64,000 nt of DNA from Bugula neritina (taxonomy: Eukaryota > Bryozoa > Gymnolaemata > Cheilostomatida > Bugulidae). Made by a program: the position numbers and the translations under genes. Within the stretch, counting starts at the first letter, position 1. The number at the start of each line of letters is the position of its first letter. Positions 44,172 to 58,489 of the stretch are shown in pieces. Under the pieces are notes generated by a model, which worked only from the letters and a program-made list of their open reading frames with translations, did not search any database and was not told the DNA's origin. The stretch covers positions 9,477,241 to 9,541,240 of the forward strand of contig OZ037768.1 in NCBI GenBank assembly GCA_964035545.1, given 5' to 3'.

Positions 44172-47100
44172 ATGGTGGATCGACATCTTCACTGCCTGGC
44201 AAGCTGGCTTACAATTTTGTTACAGACTCCTAGTGTAAGTATATATTTTATCTGTTTTCCTGCATTTGAACAAAATACTTATATTTTTCGGTAGTTTTAT
44301 TGATTTAGTCTAAAAATACTGTAAGTGTTACAATAGAAATAAAAAACCTAGAAGTAGAAGTTCAAGTTGAAGTTGAAGTTGGCATTTTGATTTTGATTTT
44401 CATAGTCATACTAATACTCATTGTGATTGTTATTAGGATTGTTGTAGTCATTCTTACTTAGTCTTACTGATACAGTGATGCTGATACACTTGGATTTATT
44501 TTTACACTACACTCTGACTCATGCTCACTGACCCATAGTCATTACTCAATTCATTGCGATTGTTATTATGCTAGAAGTAGAAGCTGGCTCTGGGTTTTGC
44601 TTTTAACTTCTACTTTCAAGCTTAAATTAAAATTTAGCGTAAACTTGTACTGGTAGTTTAAGGTTTTATCTTTTAAAATAATATTTATATTATCATTATG
44701 ATGATAACTTATTTTATTAATTTATTTTTAAACATTAAACTTACGACTCAAGAGGACCATACTCATACTGATATCCATAATGGTTTATTTCTATAAAAAT
44801 CGCGTATGATTTCATTTGTAAATTGCTTCTTTCACACACTTTTAATTTTGAGATGCCCCCTTTTAAAATTTTGAATTATAGCATTAGATAATCATAATGA
44901 TAGATATTATAGTTACTAAAAGTAAAAGTCAATATTTTCAGTATGAGTGAAAATCGTAATAATATCTCTCTGACAACTACTGGCACCAAAATTTTATTGA
45001 ATTATAATGATAAACTTTAATTATTACTGGTATTATATTAGAGTGAGACTTGAGGTATGGGTCACAGTGGAAAACTGTTGGCACCAACACTCTTACAGTT
45101 GGATCCACTGTCGAAGTTAGTTCTGCAGCCTAGATCTACTATTTTCTTTCCAGTTTAGGTTTTGCCCTACATTACATGTCACACTTTCACTTTGTCTCAC
45201 TTATAGTTAGGAAACATGAATAATTCTGTGGTTACACACTTACATCAGTTAAATGTTGCTGTAAAAAAGATTATGTGTTCTTGTGATTTTTTTCAAGTTT
45301 CCCATTATGTTACGTTATTTTATATCATGATGAAATAGGTTGCAACAGTCTCTGTAGTCAAATTAGTCAGCAAGTGCAGTAGTAGGTTTATTGAAGGTAG
45401 TTATACTTATTGTAACTGTTAGTTGCTAATAGTTATCATGATATTAGAAATAGGCCGCTACATTAATTTGTTTTCAGTTTAAGTTATTTTTTGCCAGTTG
45501 TAACTTGTTGATTTTAGATATAAAATGCAGACTGAGTTTTGCTACTATTTATTTAGTTCTAAATAAAAAACTATATACTACTAGCAGACCACTAGTTGAT
45601 ATGCTAAGATAAGTTAAGCTAAAGTGAAAAAAATGATCACGTGTATCATCACAAATACACTTACAACTGAGCCTATTTGCTAATAATTGCAGTCAAATTT
45701 TTATTCAGTGTAATGATGCTCACCTGTTGACTCTGTGGTTGAGATTGTTTATTTTTAATTTAGATGAAAATAAAACTTTAATTTTTTTTCTTTTAAAACT
45801 GATTTTTATTAGCACGACTAAAAACAATGTGTCATAATAAATAGTTGCATAACTTGTAACTTACAGATTTGTATTACTTTTTACTCATCAATAATTTGTT
45901 AAAGAGGTGGTATGGTAGGCTTTTTTATATAATAATAGTAATAGTACAAATCTGTAACTAACTATAATAAAATTAAATCTTACAGTTTATTACTGACTAC
46001 TAGCTACCATTATGTAATTGTGCTAATGTACACCGTGGTAGTCAAATTCATTGATGGGTAAATTGACGAAGTTCCTTAAGGCATCACTTTTTAGCTTTGA
46101 TTTTTAAGGAAGTTGGCAGGATCCATTAACATGGGACTAGCAGTTTTTACATTTTAAGTTATAATTATGCTCTCATAGTTTAAAGATTATTTTCATTTTG
46201 ATAGTCACAATGATACTCATGATGTGCACATTAAAGATTTAAATGCCAGTGTTATTAACTGTTGGAGTTATGCTAATACTGGTTCTATAATCTAAGTTTG
46301 TAGTAGCCGTGCTAATACTAATAGTTAAATGATAAGTAACTAGTGCTGTACTATTTAATTTAAAGTATAATTTTCATTTATCGTTAAACTTTACTAGCCA
46401 TTTGCAAATGGGTCTGAAAATATGCTCATGTCTAATGATCAGCACAATAGAAATTATACTTTAATGGAGCAAATAATATTTGGGTTTGAACCCTTACAGC
46501 ACCAGCCTGATTAACAATAATAATTTAATTATACTTTATAAATAATCTCATGATAATTATCAGCTCTGGGTGTAGCCGTAACAATGGTTGGTTAATTGAA
46601 GTTATATTACTTAAGAATTTTGAGCCAAGCCTCTGTTCAGTTTTAATATATATGCATGTCTTTAGTACTAGTCAATACCCAATATTTATATAGATTCGAT
46701 ATTTGCATATGTTTAAAAATTTAAACAAAACCATCAGGTTTACTTATACAAAATTATAAAATGACATCCAATAATCTTTCTAAAATAGTACATATAGTTT
46801 ATCATTTGCCCCATTTGGCATGATTTCTATTGGGTGATTTCAAGATTTGACTAATCGAAATGTAACAAAATTGCAGTAAGCTAATCTAATGTTCCATGTC
46901 AATCTAGGAAGCCAGGAAAGTCAGTTGATGGACTTTAGCTAGTCATGAGATGTTAAATACTTGAGTCAGTGAGGGCGGGACAGCCTACACTCACCTCTGA
47001 TAATATTCAATATTGTTGTTATATTGCTATTAATAATTCAATGTTATTCAATATGACTTTTATTATCTAAAATCTAAATAGTATATTATTGATATTAAAA

Positions 47101-50100
47101 CGAAATGAAGGCTAAAGTTATCCATCACTAGAATCCTGTTCCATTCTTAGTGGGGAAAGTGTGCCAAATAACTTAGCTTACCAAGAACTTTTTTTTCTAG
47201 TTTTTTTCATAGTTTACGGTAGACTTACAATTTGGTATGGTGAGCATTTAGGGTATCATTGATTTAGGGTTTAGACTCTTTTTTATCATAGCTGCTGATA
47301 TGCTGGGTTCAGCGACCCTATGGAAGTACCATAGGTCAGTTATTGTCCACCATTTACTAAATGTGGATTGTATAAAGCAGTTAGTATTATGAATTGGACT
47401 ACTATAACTATTATATGTCTTGTTTAAACTAACTGTTGACCTTCTCTTGTATTTTTAGGTTTATGGCTACTACTGTGATAATGACAGGTGAGCTTATAAT
47501 TTTTATTTTATTCTCTTTAAATATAATATTTATATTTGCTTTAAATATGCTACTTAGTTAGGCAAAAATATATTAATAGATATAATCTACGTTCATTTTA
47601 TTTAAATGAAATAATATTAACTATAGTTTCTACACATTAATTTAACTGGAAATTACATTTACACAAAATTAGGCTGATACCAGCTTGATAAAAATAAAAA
47701 CGAAGCAGAAAATAGTAAAGTTAGTAAATAAGGATCAGTTAGTACATTATCAATTTGATGACCAGCTGATGCGATATAGTTTGAGTAAGCCGTTGCTTTG
47801 AACTACCAACATCTATATCAATTTTCTTGGCAATCATTGGCGCTAATTATAGAGTTTGTTGGCAGATTGACCACCATATAGCCACATTAAATCATAATAC
47901 TGGCCACCTGGTCTGCTTTGGAATGTCATTCTTGGGATTTCTTACTTGTCTTCAACTATTTACTGTCATTATACCATGGTACCACTCTATACTTCCTCTG
48001 CTCCTATGAGTAATAATACTTTAGTTACTAGTAGTATTCTCTTCAGCAGTCTTATAACTCTCCTAGTAGTATTAGTACTCTTAGTACTACTAGTAGTACT
48101 AGTCAACTACTACTGCTGCTGCTACTACTGCTACTACTACTATCACTACCACTACTACCATTACCACCACTCCGGTGAGATTACTTAATGAGTTAAAACT
48201 ACAGCCCTACTGCTAGCTTGCCTGGGATTAGTGTAATCTACTGTAACACTGCGTACCATTTAGCTAGTTTTATGGGAATGTATGAACATAGCAGCCACTA
48301 GTTAACTGAACTTCACACTATCCTATTCAATACTGTTCATGATTAGTTGATACAGCCCCACCTTAACTACATTATCATAGCTTGCATCATTTATACTGTA
48401 TAGATTTCGAGGACTCCTCAGTTGATAATGCTGGAAAATATACAAATCTTTTTCTAGCTAGCAATGCCTGGTTATAATCTGCATGCGAAGGGCAATTGCC
48501 TGTGTTTATTGCTTACACAAAATGATTTGATATGTGTCGTATTGGAGCTAGTGTATGAAAGTGGTACATGCATAGCATACAGGTGAATGCCTTAGCATTC
48601 CTGGTGTAATAAATGTCCACATTACAGTGGTGAACTCTAATCCTTAATATTTATAGGTGCGACTTTGACGAGTATTGCTGTGGACACAACATATGCTGCA
48701 CATCTTATAATGTCTGGCAGATGTGGTACTTCTGGTAAGTGATGACTCTCTATGGTGTATTTTACTGGATTCTCAGTGTCTGGCTATTTGCTATCAGCTA
48801 TATGCTTATACAACTGGACTTCTGCTATGGCTGGTGTACTAGGTTGACGTCACGCTGCCCTACAAGTCTTTGTTTAATTTGTGTAGCTTGTTTTGAACAA
48901 CGTGCTAGTGTTCTATCCAGGCTCAATGTTTACTTTCACAGTTCGAATTATGGGTACAATGAGTTTTCCTTGTATTTGCGTACTGAGTCTAAGGTTCTAC
49001 TGCTGCTCAGCTAAATTGATTTCAATCTTTGAATCATGGAATATTTGTTCCCTATCAGTAATAGATATGGTTTTTGTTCATTATGGCTGACACAATGACG
49101 ATCAGTCGTAGGCTCAAAGTATATAGTATAGTATCATGCTTTCGTGTCTTAGCGTGTTAGTAGGCAATGCTATCTCGGCAGCTTACTTCTCCCTCATCTC
49201 ATGCTTTATTGAACCTCATACTACTGAGGTTTAATTCTCGTTAATTTCGAAGTCTTAAAATTGTGAGCCTTTATCTAAGTTGTCGAAAGTACTAGAAAAA
49301 ACTTCCAGCTACTGCAGTGGAAGTTGAACAGTTCCATACTTGAGTTTGAGTTCTATAACAAGTCACAAAATCAACCTCAGCTCCCATTGCTTTACATAGC
49401 TCATTACTGGGGCCGTCTTGGGGCTTCCAACTGTGAATCAGCCCACAGCTAACGAAATCAAGATAGTAAAGAATGCAAGTTTCTAAGATACTGCGTGATA
49501 ATGTACAGCTTCAGTAGGTGTGTTGGTATTACTGGCACCCTCTGAGTCAACCCTAACGACTAGCATCAAGTAACATCTCATGGGTACTTCTGATCTATTG
49601 ACTAGTCAATGGTGTCTGAGTTTGATGGCTATATGTCTCAAGGACTTCATCTTCTGATGTAAACTACTCATCAGTTTCTAAGTGATTGACTGTGAATTTT
49701 GCTGATTTAAGGTGAAGAAGGCTACGGGCACTTTTTAATAGTGTTGCTTACTTACTAAACTATCGGTCGCAGTTGATTTCTCAATCATTTGCTAACTTGT
49801 TATTCTAAGCCTAAACTTCCAAAGCAATAAATAGTTTTGCAGTTCAGTTCATATTAGCAACTGCGTAGGATTATTATTATTATTAGTTTAATATAACTAT
49901 TACGCAGCGTAGGCATATCTAACTGCTCGGTCAGTTGCATCATTGAGTTTGCTCGCGATGACCTGGAAATTCCATGTTGCTGGTTCCATTGTTCCATTAC
50001 TGCGCGGAACGTAGTCTTACTAAATCAGGTGATGGGTCACGTGTAGTAGCATGATTGCCAAGCGTGAGTTTCCTAAGGTTGCGCCACCCCGCGACATTCG

Positions 50101-52199
50101 TAGGAGCCTTCGTACTGGAAATTAATTTTGTTATTCAATTTTATCTACCCATTTGCAGAAATTACTTAAATTACCAACCATAGTCAAGGCTTTATTGTTC
50201 CTACGCTGCTGTGATTATAGTTGACATTCCTTGTGAAATATTGGCTGCTCTAGTAGAGTTTTCCTTAACAAGTTAGAAAATTACTACTCAACATTTTTTG
50301 CGTCATTCGATGTACTGCATCTTTGGTCATAAAAATACACTTGACATTTTTTACAGAAACCATTTTTCTGTAAAATGATTATATTTGGTGACATTTTTTC
50401 ATATCCTATTTTTAGTGTTCTGCTTCAGCAGTGCAATAACTAATTAACCTAGTGAGCAGTGACTATGTGAGCAACAGTAATATAAATGCCAACAGCATAC
50501 ATAGGTTTTTCTCAGCCAAAATACCTTCAGCAAAACACTACCAGTATAAAATGTCATTGACTAAGAGCTTCATGGCGTGCTTCACTCACTCATACTTGAG
50601 AAATTTCCTACCCTACCAGCAGTCCACAGGCTTGATCGGCTTTTAACTGGAATGTGCCAAAAGATGGAATTTCACTTTTAACTAAATGATAAACTAATTG
50701 ACGTAGTCAAACATTTAAAAGTTTTTTTCTATAGCTATATTGGTTTGCCTAAAATGTAATGGTGTCACTGATTTATCTATGCAGAATTTTTCAATTGTAT
50801 TTGAGGTTATCATAAGAGGGGAATTGCTAAAATTACAAAACTTGGTTTAAAACTTATGATTTTGTGGTGAACTTCTGAAAAATTGTTATATAAACAAAGA
50901 GCTATTTCTAGGTTGATGATTATTTTTAGATTATATACATTTTTGTGCAAGTGCCTAGAAAATAAGTTGCATTGAATAGCTTTATGATTGTAACCTCTAA
51001 ATTTAGTTAGGGATAAAAAATATTGATCTGCCAAAGTAAATATTAACAGTGATGGATTAATTTATACTAATGTTACTTAACAGTTGCCACTGCAAGGCTT
51101 TATGACCTGTTCCATTTGTTACCATGGAGTTGTACATGTTTAGCTGTATGGAGAGATAACTCCCTCTCAATGTAACTTTCCAGATGCAATATAGAACATG
51201 TAATAGGTTATGTTAATTTTGCTTCTAGCTGTTGTTGGTTAAACCTTTGTACACTGAATAGCTGCTGCAAGTGCTTTGATATATATGTTGTAGGTTGGGA
51301 CTTGTAATCTTCCTGATATTATTGGCCGGGTGCTTCAGCTTTTGGAGGTATAGATATCAACAAGCTTTAGTGGTGCAGACGTGCACTCACACAGGCTACA
51401 ACCCCCTTGTGCCTTCCTCACAGGTCAACATTCCATCACATGTCATCTCTGTGCCCACTGGGGTAAGAATAATATTATCTTCCAAGTATTCTATGGTATT
51501 TTACTGTCTAAAACATGCTTTTGTTGTCATTGGCCTGGTTAACCTTTGGATGCTGCTTGTGACACATTTTTCTATTTTTAAATTAGTACTAGAAAGCGTA
51601 TCTAATATTTTGAAAGGTTTTATCTACAAGTCAGAATGAGTTTCTCTGGTAAATAATCTTGTTAAATGTGTGTTGTACAATGGAAGAGCTGACTGAATAT
51701 TGGTAGTTATATTTGCATTTTATGGAATACGTGACAAAGTCAAAAGCAATCACTGGTGTTTGTGACTGATCTAGTTACCAATTAAACTCACGTGAGTGTT
51801 TACATGCAAAGGACAAAATAAATAAGCTCACTAATTGAACAGATAAACTATATTGATATGGATTACTTCGTTTTAAAATGCAAATCAAGTTGAATAATAT
51901 ATACAGTAACTATTTGAACAAAAGCTGTGTTAGTTAGTGAGAATCGACTTTGAAAATATAGTAGTGGTGTATTTCGCTGTAACCATGTGCAAGCATTATG
52001 ACTGTTGATGGTTGAAATCAATCAATTTATGTGGTTGTCAGGTCCTTTTTATAAAAATGTCACATTTTTTATGAATTATAATTTATTTGAAATTATTTTG
52101 CAGGCATCAGGAGCTCACAGAGCAGCCGAACTGTCATATACTCCTCAGCAATTTGCTGGTAAAAATGGTATACATCAGCTGCCTGGTGTGTATACTTAG
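44172..52199 (+). CDS. WBP1/VOPP1-like single-pass six-cysteine membrane protein
   Basis: Five exons (44172-44234, 47459-47487, 48657-48734, 51294-51462, 52104-52199), phases agreeing, give 144 aa. Signal peptide from exon 1, then a short luminal/extracellular domain [21 protein letters not shown], then WYFW running into the membrane helix ([17 protein letters not shown]) and a basic RYRY stop-transfer, then a cytosolic tail of about 80 residues. The C..C..CC..CC-W-YFW arrangement is that of WBP1, WBP1L and VOPP1 in the Shisa-related six-Cys superfamily, which act as adaptors on endosomal/lysosomal membranes. The tail has no PPxY WW-domain motif, unlike vertebrate relatives. An alternative ATG at 44154 is out of frame and soon stops. 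Long introns (up to 3.2 kb) make this the most dilute gene of the window. Confidence 0.8.
44335..44480. repeat. Simple-sequence tract with six-base words
   Basis: Intron 1 of the WBP1/VOPP1-like gene has AGAAGTAGAAGTT, GAAGTTGAAGTTG, GATTTTGATTTT and CATACTAATACTCAT runs; non-coding. Confidence 0.5.
48010..48175. repeat. ACT/GCT/CAC trinucleotide tract
   Basis: Intron 2 of the WBP1/VOPP1-like gene holds about 160 bases of TAGTACT words then CTACTACTGCTGCTGCTACT and CACCACTAC words. The open frame through it (runs of L, V, Y, C, H) is an artefact of the triplet repeat. Confidence 0.75.
49080..50110. other. Less AT-rich segment in WBP1/VOPP1-like intron 3
   Basis: This kilobase is visibly richer in GC and CpG (for example GCGCCACCCCGCGACATTCG near 50081) than flanking intron. 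It could be a decayed mobile element or a regulatory island. No long open frame, terminal repeats or recognised motif found. Confidence 0.3.
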
Positions 52200-53016
52200 C
52201 ACCCTCTATCTAGTCCCTGCACTCTGAATACCATATCAATATAGTGTCATCTCATGTGTATGTATCAACACAAACTCTTACCGACGTCACTGTTCATGGT
52301 CTGGGATTGTCTACTCATTCGATTCTATACCCTATGTTGAAAAGTTCATGGGTCAAATTGAAACACTCCGAGTTGACATGTTCCCACTATGTGTTATAGG
52401 CAACTTGATGCTCGTATAGGAACACAGTGTGGTGGCAATATTAATCCGATTGACACTGTCGGGATAGTTTCATAGTTGTGTGTATCATAGCTTTATATAT
52501 ATGTTATACTCGTATAATTTATAATTATTCACTTGTAAGTTGACGTTGGCCCAAAATATTCGCTCAGTGCCATTATTATCTCATGTTACAATTACTCTGT
52601 TTTCACCGCAGAAAAAATGTCAAATAATATTTATAAAATGTGTAATTTACAAAAGTGCTGTTGTGTTTTGTCAAATAGAACCCACAACAGAAAAATATAT
52701 TGTAAGATATTATGTGTAGAAATAAGACTTATGCCTGTAGTTGTATTTAAATAATTGACTAATTCTTTTTGTTGATTGCTTCCACAGGGTTACAGAGGTA
52801 CAGCAACTAAGTAACTGTAGTTTGTATTTCATTTTTTACGTCTAGGATGGTTATAGCTTCCAAAACTTGATAAAATCACTATTATTTAATATTTCGATAT
52901 AACAGTAATATGATGGATTATAGTATGTTATTATTAGTTTTTATTAGAATAATATTATATTATATTATTTTTGCAATCTGTATGAATATCTCACTTATCT
53001 AATGATGTGCAATTTC

Positions 53017-53022
53017 AATAAA
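53017..53022 (+). terminator. Polyadenylation signal of the WBP1/VOPP1-like gene
   Basis: AATAAA 818 bases after the stop codon, implying a 3' UTR of about 0.8 kb. Confidence 0.5.
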
Positions 53023-53871
53023 ATTGCTATGATGAAACTATCAGCCAACTTCAATGGTGTTGGATTTGATGTTTACATATATTCATTCTGTAGTAATGTT
53101 CAAAAAAGTAATATATACGTTGCAGTGTGCAGAAAACTCCAATGCTACAGAGTATAATATGGTGTTAGTATGGTGGAAGCAGTTAGCTGGGTGAAATTTC
53201 TTCTCTTTTATGTTTAGAAATTCTTAGCCTATTCTTCAGTAATATTTTACATCTTCTTAATATTGGCATTGAATAGCATGTGAGATTTTTGTAACCTGTT
53301 GTAATAAGCCGTTGGGTCATGACACCATCAAAGGTCAGTAATCAAAGATAGTTTCAGTTACTTTATTTCTAAGTCAAAGTCCCCTATGGCAAGTTATATT
53401 AAAATTCTAGGCACCTCAATTTTCTAAACTATGTCAATTACCATGTAATTCAAGGTCATGGTAAAATAAACAGGTGTTTCTTCACCGTTGATAAAAATTT
53501 TACATAGCCCGAGTGTTCAGAGTGCAGACATGACCTCTATTTGTTGCTTAATATATATGAAGTTGTCTGCTTATTTTCTGCAAGAGTGAATCTAATTGAA
53601 ACCTGATCTGGCATATTTTATGGTCCAGTTTCAGTAGTTGGAGTTGAGTGCTCTTGGTCAAAAATAGCTCTATTACCAGCATTAGATGATTTGCTAGCAT
53701 AAACAGTCATATGCACTACACAAATACTAAATTTAGTTTAGTGATCTTTGTACCTTTGTTTGATTTTTGTACCAGTATCTCATCTACCAATCTAAGCAGT
53801 GTTTATAACCATAATTCATGTAATACACTCAACATAAATAACACAATTAGTATTCACACAAAAAAATACAT

Positions 53872-53877
53872 TTTATT
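53872..53877 (-). terminator. Polyadenylation signal of the conserved secreted-protein gene
   Basis: Minus-strand AATAAA 188 bases past the stop at 54065. Confidence 0.55.
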
Positions 53878-54064
53878 GAATCAAACATAAAGATAATTAT
53901 TAGAAGTAGAATGTATTACAAGGCAGCAGAGCCTCTCAAATTAATAACAGAGAAAAAATTAAGCAGTTCTTGATTTATAAAAATAGAAATTATTAGACAA
54001 GACTAAAAATTTTGATTACACAAAAGATAGCTGATAAGTTGATTTATCTCTCAATGATCTTGCA

Positions 54065-57000
54065 CTAGTAAACTGTGCAGTTATGAGAACTGTACTGTGT
54101 GCACACGTCATCACTAGTAGTCTCAGAATAGCCAGACACATGGTCGAGTCCAGCACCTGTTACAACCAATAAAGTAATAGAACCTGCATGGAACGTATAC
54201 AACGACAAAACTGCCAACAAGTTACAGTATGGTGGGAAGATAACAAATAAACCTTTTCTACAATATTAAAAAAAGACATTTTCTAAAACTTCAAGTAAAG
54301 CTTTATTAATATATTATGTTATAGATAGTATAATTTAACATTGATCTCAATACGAGCAACTCTCATGGCCTAGCTGATACTATGCTTTCATCATTCACAA
54401 ATGTTTTAAATTGCAAATGGCTAGTAAATCATAAACCATTGCTAGTTTGGCAACATATTTTAGTTACAATACTGTTAGTATTCTAACATGTGCATCTGCC
54501 AATTTTTTCAAAGGCAAAACTACAGATTTAGAACTGAAAGCAAGAACTATTCATTTCCACTTTCTGCTGGACCTTTCATTAAAATGCTTAGACCTGTTCA
54601 TTAAAATTCCAGATATAGAAACAATGCTACTTCACCTGTGATGAGGTTTTTCAAGTTGCAGTAGTTAGTACCATAGTCGAGAACAGCGTACCATGTTTCA
54701 GATGTAGAAGAGGCCTGTGATGGACAGAATACTTTTAAATTTGTAAAATAAACAGCAGTTTTTATACTTTAAAGATGGTAAATTTAATTTGTGCTCAACT
54801 TCAAAAATAAAAAAGATACATGATCTTTCAACACATTAATAAAATTTATTACTTAATAACATTAATCTTGCAATAACTGTCTGAAGGTTTAATTAGCAGA
54901 CAATATTTCTATATTAGAAATGCTGGATTACATCCTAAAAGGAATAATGTTCATATAAACCAGGTGCTAAATGAAAAAAATAATATGACTATAAACTGTG
55001 CCTAACTTTTCTGAAGATATAGCTGCCAAATTTAAGAACAAAAAGATCTATTAAACATATTAATTGCTTTGATTGTTATATGTATATCAAAATTAATATA
55101 AATTGACGGTTTTTGTTTTTATTCCAACTTGTGCGAAGAAGCAAGTCAACACGAAAATTACTTTTAATCGCACCTTAACCATGCATTGATTGGAAGAACC
55201 AGAGAAATCAAATGTTAGATCGTCAACATAATGCTTCTTAGGAGTGGTGTGTGTAGCCTTCAGCTCAGCAGATGTCTGGCTAACTACCTAAAATATAAAA
55301 GCAGTCTATTTTTAGAATAACAAAACTTACAACATTGACATTGTTGGATTAGAAAGCGTCTTATTTTCAAAGACAGAAGGCTAAGTAGCCACACCTGCTG
55401 ATATAGAAGAACATACATCTGATATCACGACACTGGAGTTGATAACAATTTGCTTTCTAGTATGCCAACAAGCATGGGAGCCATCAGCTTGAGACGCTAC
55501 GTCACTTTACACACAGTTACATAAAATTATTTCTATTTAAAAAATTTAGGAGCTGAGCGAAACGTCATACATAACAAGAATTGCACCTTGCTAGAAGTAA
55601 CTAAAAACTTTTTCGATTTATAATTAATTTAAATTAAATTTAATAGCACATTATTATGAGGTAAATACAGCATTTAAAAAAAAATGCACAAAAGACATCC
55701 GCACATAGTTGATAATTCACGTCATGCACTAGATGTTGTTCTTGTTTCTAAAACATTCAAAGCCGAAATATTATTACACAATTTTATACCTCTAAAACAC
55801 TAAGCAAACCTGCCAGTGTACTAACATAAATGTAAAACCTCATCTAGCTTGTAGAAGATAAACTTGCTGTCTACTTACTGCATACAAACACTTCTCTCCT
55901 CCATTGTCACACCCAGTGGGACCACTCCATTTCTTAATCTGGGAAACAATAGCATCTTGAACAGCCTCACAGGTTTCACCAAAAGTCCTAAAAGAAAGCA
56001 ACTCAAGTTAAATAACTTTTGCATGGCTAGCAGTTTTATATATAGCTATACATATGAGGGCTGTTTAAAAATTACATGAAACTTGCGTGCCAGTCTATTT
56101 TCCAGACTTTGTACTACAAAAACCTTTGCTCAGCAACTTTCTATTTTCAACCTCAAATATAAAGTGATCATATGATTCAAAATTTATTGATTTTTTTCAA
56201 AATGAATGATTATTTTGTTATTGAAAAGTAGAGAAATTTGATAAAATCATAGACAAAGCCTGAAAATAAACCAAAAAAGGTATCTGATAATACTGCTTTA
56301 TCTCAAGCAGTAACCAGGATTAAATTAATGGCAGCAGTAAAATTTCTGACATACAATGTTAGGTGTGGGAGACTGTGGAACGAAAAAATGTAATTTGTCA
56401 AAAAAAACTCATCAAGACAGGCAACTCTGGGCAAGGAAATTTATTTCGACTGGGCTATCACTTGAGGTTTGACATATAAACTAGGAATGGGACTCAAAGA
56501 TATCACAAAATTTGACATGGAAAATCTAGTATATGCTTTAATAAACATATCAAGCATATATATAGTAAACTGATTTTTTATAATTTTTTTTATAAATCAT
56601 ATGCAACATCCTACTCAAAATAATAAACAAACCCCAAATTATTCATCCATAGCAAATTTAGAAATCCCAGTTTAATTTGAGCAAAATTTGACAGAAACAA
56701 AAAATTTGCTCCTTATGTTAAACAAAACACGTTTTTTTATACTACATTAAAGCATACATTGAAGTATTTCTTTACATCCAGATTGTTGAGTAAATTTCCA
56801 CCAAACCGTAAAACCATAATATACTATTTTAGCATTTTTAAAGTGGATGCAGCACCTAAGCAGATTCATTAACCATGCACTAAAAAAACATGTTCTGTCA
56901 AAGCTTGATATATTAATATTATATGCAAATTAGACCTTGGCCTATTGAAATTCTTTCATTACTATAGCTATATACTATATAGATAAAATCATTTTTTGAA

Positions 57001-57677
57001 ATTCCAATTATGATATATCCGTATTGATAGCACATATGTATTTTTATAGTTTATATTTCAAATTAATTTCAAGTAACACTAATACTGTATGGATTATATT
57101 TGAAATAATACGATTAGTTAAGTAATGCACTCACAATAAATTAAAATAATAATAATTATTTACAATCACTGTATAATATTATTGTCATTAAAATTGATTT
57201 GACATATTCTAATATTAATATATACTATTAGTATTATTAAGATATCAGCATGGAGACACTAGCCATGGGCAAAGTCAGATTGAGAGTAAACTTAGTTCTA
57301 ACAGTAACTTCTAATTCCCAAAGAGTAAGTCTAAGACTAATGATACTCATAGCTATACTAGTTAGAATTACTATTACTATTAGTATTACTATTAGTAATA
57401 CTAATACTAATCAACTAATGGTTATATTTAATTTCATAGTAAATTCACAAATTGACTTGATTTTAAGTGCGAATTTATGTGCCATGCGTGATGACCTCAC
57501 TCATCTTTAAAAACATTAATTCCTGTTCCTGACAGTGATTTGGAGTTAAAGTCAGTGTGATAAAACTCACCAATTAATTTTGCATGATGCATGAATCGGT
57601 CCACTCACGACGATTGCCAAAAAACTAGCCAAAACTATAGTGATCATAAACAAAGACTTGGAATTTAAACTAAGCAT
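54065..57677 (-). CDS. Conserved uncharacterised secreted protein (Cys-rich, 166 aa)
   Basis: Exons 57571-57677, 55879-55987, 55174-55287, 54636-54714 and 54065-54156 give 166 aa with all phases agreeing. N-terminal signal/anchor (ITIVLASFLAIVVSG), then CKINWTFGETC, GCDNGGEKCLY, KATHTTPKKHYVDDLTFDF, QCMVKASSTSETWYAVLDYG, TNYCNLKNLITGAGL and DVCTQYSSHNC. The THxTPxKxYVDDLTF and WYAVLDxGTNYCNLxNL blocks match, from memory, an unnamed family of small secreted proteins in marine invertebrates and some fish; I know of no assigned function. Nine cysteines follow the signal peptide. Exon 3 ends with a GTGCGA donor, somewhat weak. A soluble extracellular role is inferred only from the signal peptide. 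Confidence 0.75.
57340..57420. repeat. Degenerate hexamer array (ACTATT/AGTATT)
   Basis: ACTATT ACTATT AGTATT ACTATT AGTAAT ACTAAT ACTAAT in register, in intron 1 of the secreted-protein gene. Confidence 0.75.
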
Positions 57678-58305
57678 GGTGATGGTAATCAGTGAAGACG
57701 ATAAGTGCAGTTACAGTGTTAGACTTAGAGTTGGTGTATGCTAATGTTGGTATAACTATAACATTAAGTTTAACTGCTTTTGACTTCAAACGTTCAACTG
57801 AAAGTGAAAGGCCTGTTAGATAAGCTAGAAATTCTAACGTAATCTGCAGTGTAGACGTGTGATATAATAATAAAGCCTATTACTATTAATATTGATATTA
57901 GAGGCTCTTCTCTTATAGTTTTCTACAAAGCTTGTAATATTTTATATAATAATATTATTATATTGAAAGCATAATCAGTTGACAAGACTTTATTTTATGT
58001 AACCGAGGTGGTAGGATCTCTGTATACAATAACGTTTTAACGAGGAGAAAAACTATAATTTTGGTAGGGGGACAAATGTTTCAAATAGCGTGAATATAAA
58101 CTTGTTGACGGTTCCTAGTCAAAGTTTTTGAAAAGTTTACAGTTGATACGGGTTTCAAATCTTTTCGTGCACAGTTTTGAAAACAAAGAAATTCAACTAA
58201 GTTCAAAGCAAAAAGGAATATTTCGGACTAAAGCCGCACAGTGGCTTTTCTAGAGCTATGAGTCTGCACACCTACGGCTATCGTCAAGGATATCCTTATT
58301 CTATC

Positions 58306-58332
58306 AAATTTAATCACAATGTGATTAAATTT
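58306..58332. repeat. Perfect 13-bp inverted repeat
   Basis: AAATTTAATCACA and its exact reverse complement separated by one A. Confidence 0.85.
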
Positions 58333-58489
58333 AGAATTATAATATAATAATAAATGCATCACCGAACTCAAGTTGGTGAACAAACCCCTAATGTCCCTCA
58401 CGGTTTAAAATTTAATATTGGAAGTAATGTATGAACTTGAAGTAGAACTTGAACCGCTAGCACTAACTCCAAGCATATCATTATCACTA

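Larger units (their letters stand above)
52200..54064. other. Convergent intergenic region
   Basis: Holds the 3' UTR of the WBP1/VOPP1-like gene from the left and that of the next minus-strand gene from the right. Nothing else recognised. Confidence 0.5.

Noticed and set aside
48010-48188. Leu/Val/Tyr/His-run open frame
   Set aside because: Product of a triplet-repeat tract in an intron of the WBP1/VOPP1-like gene.
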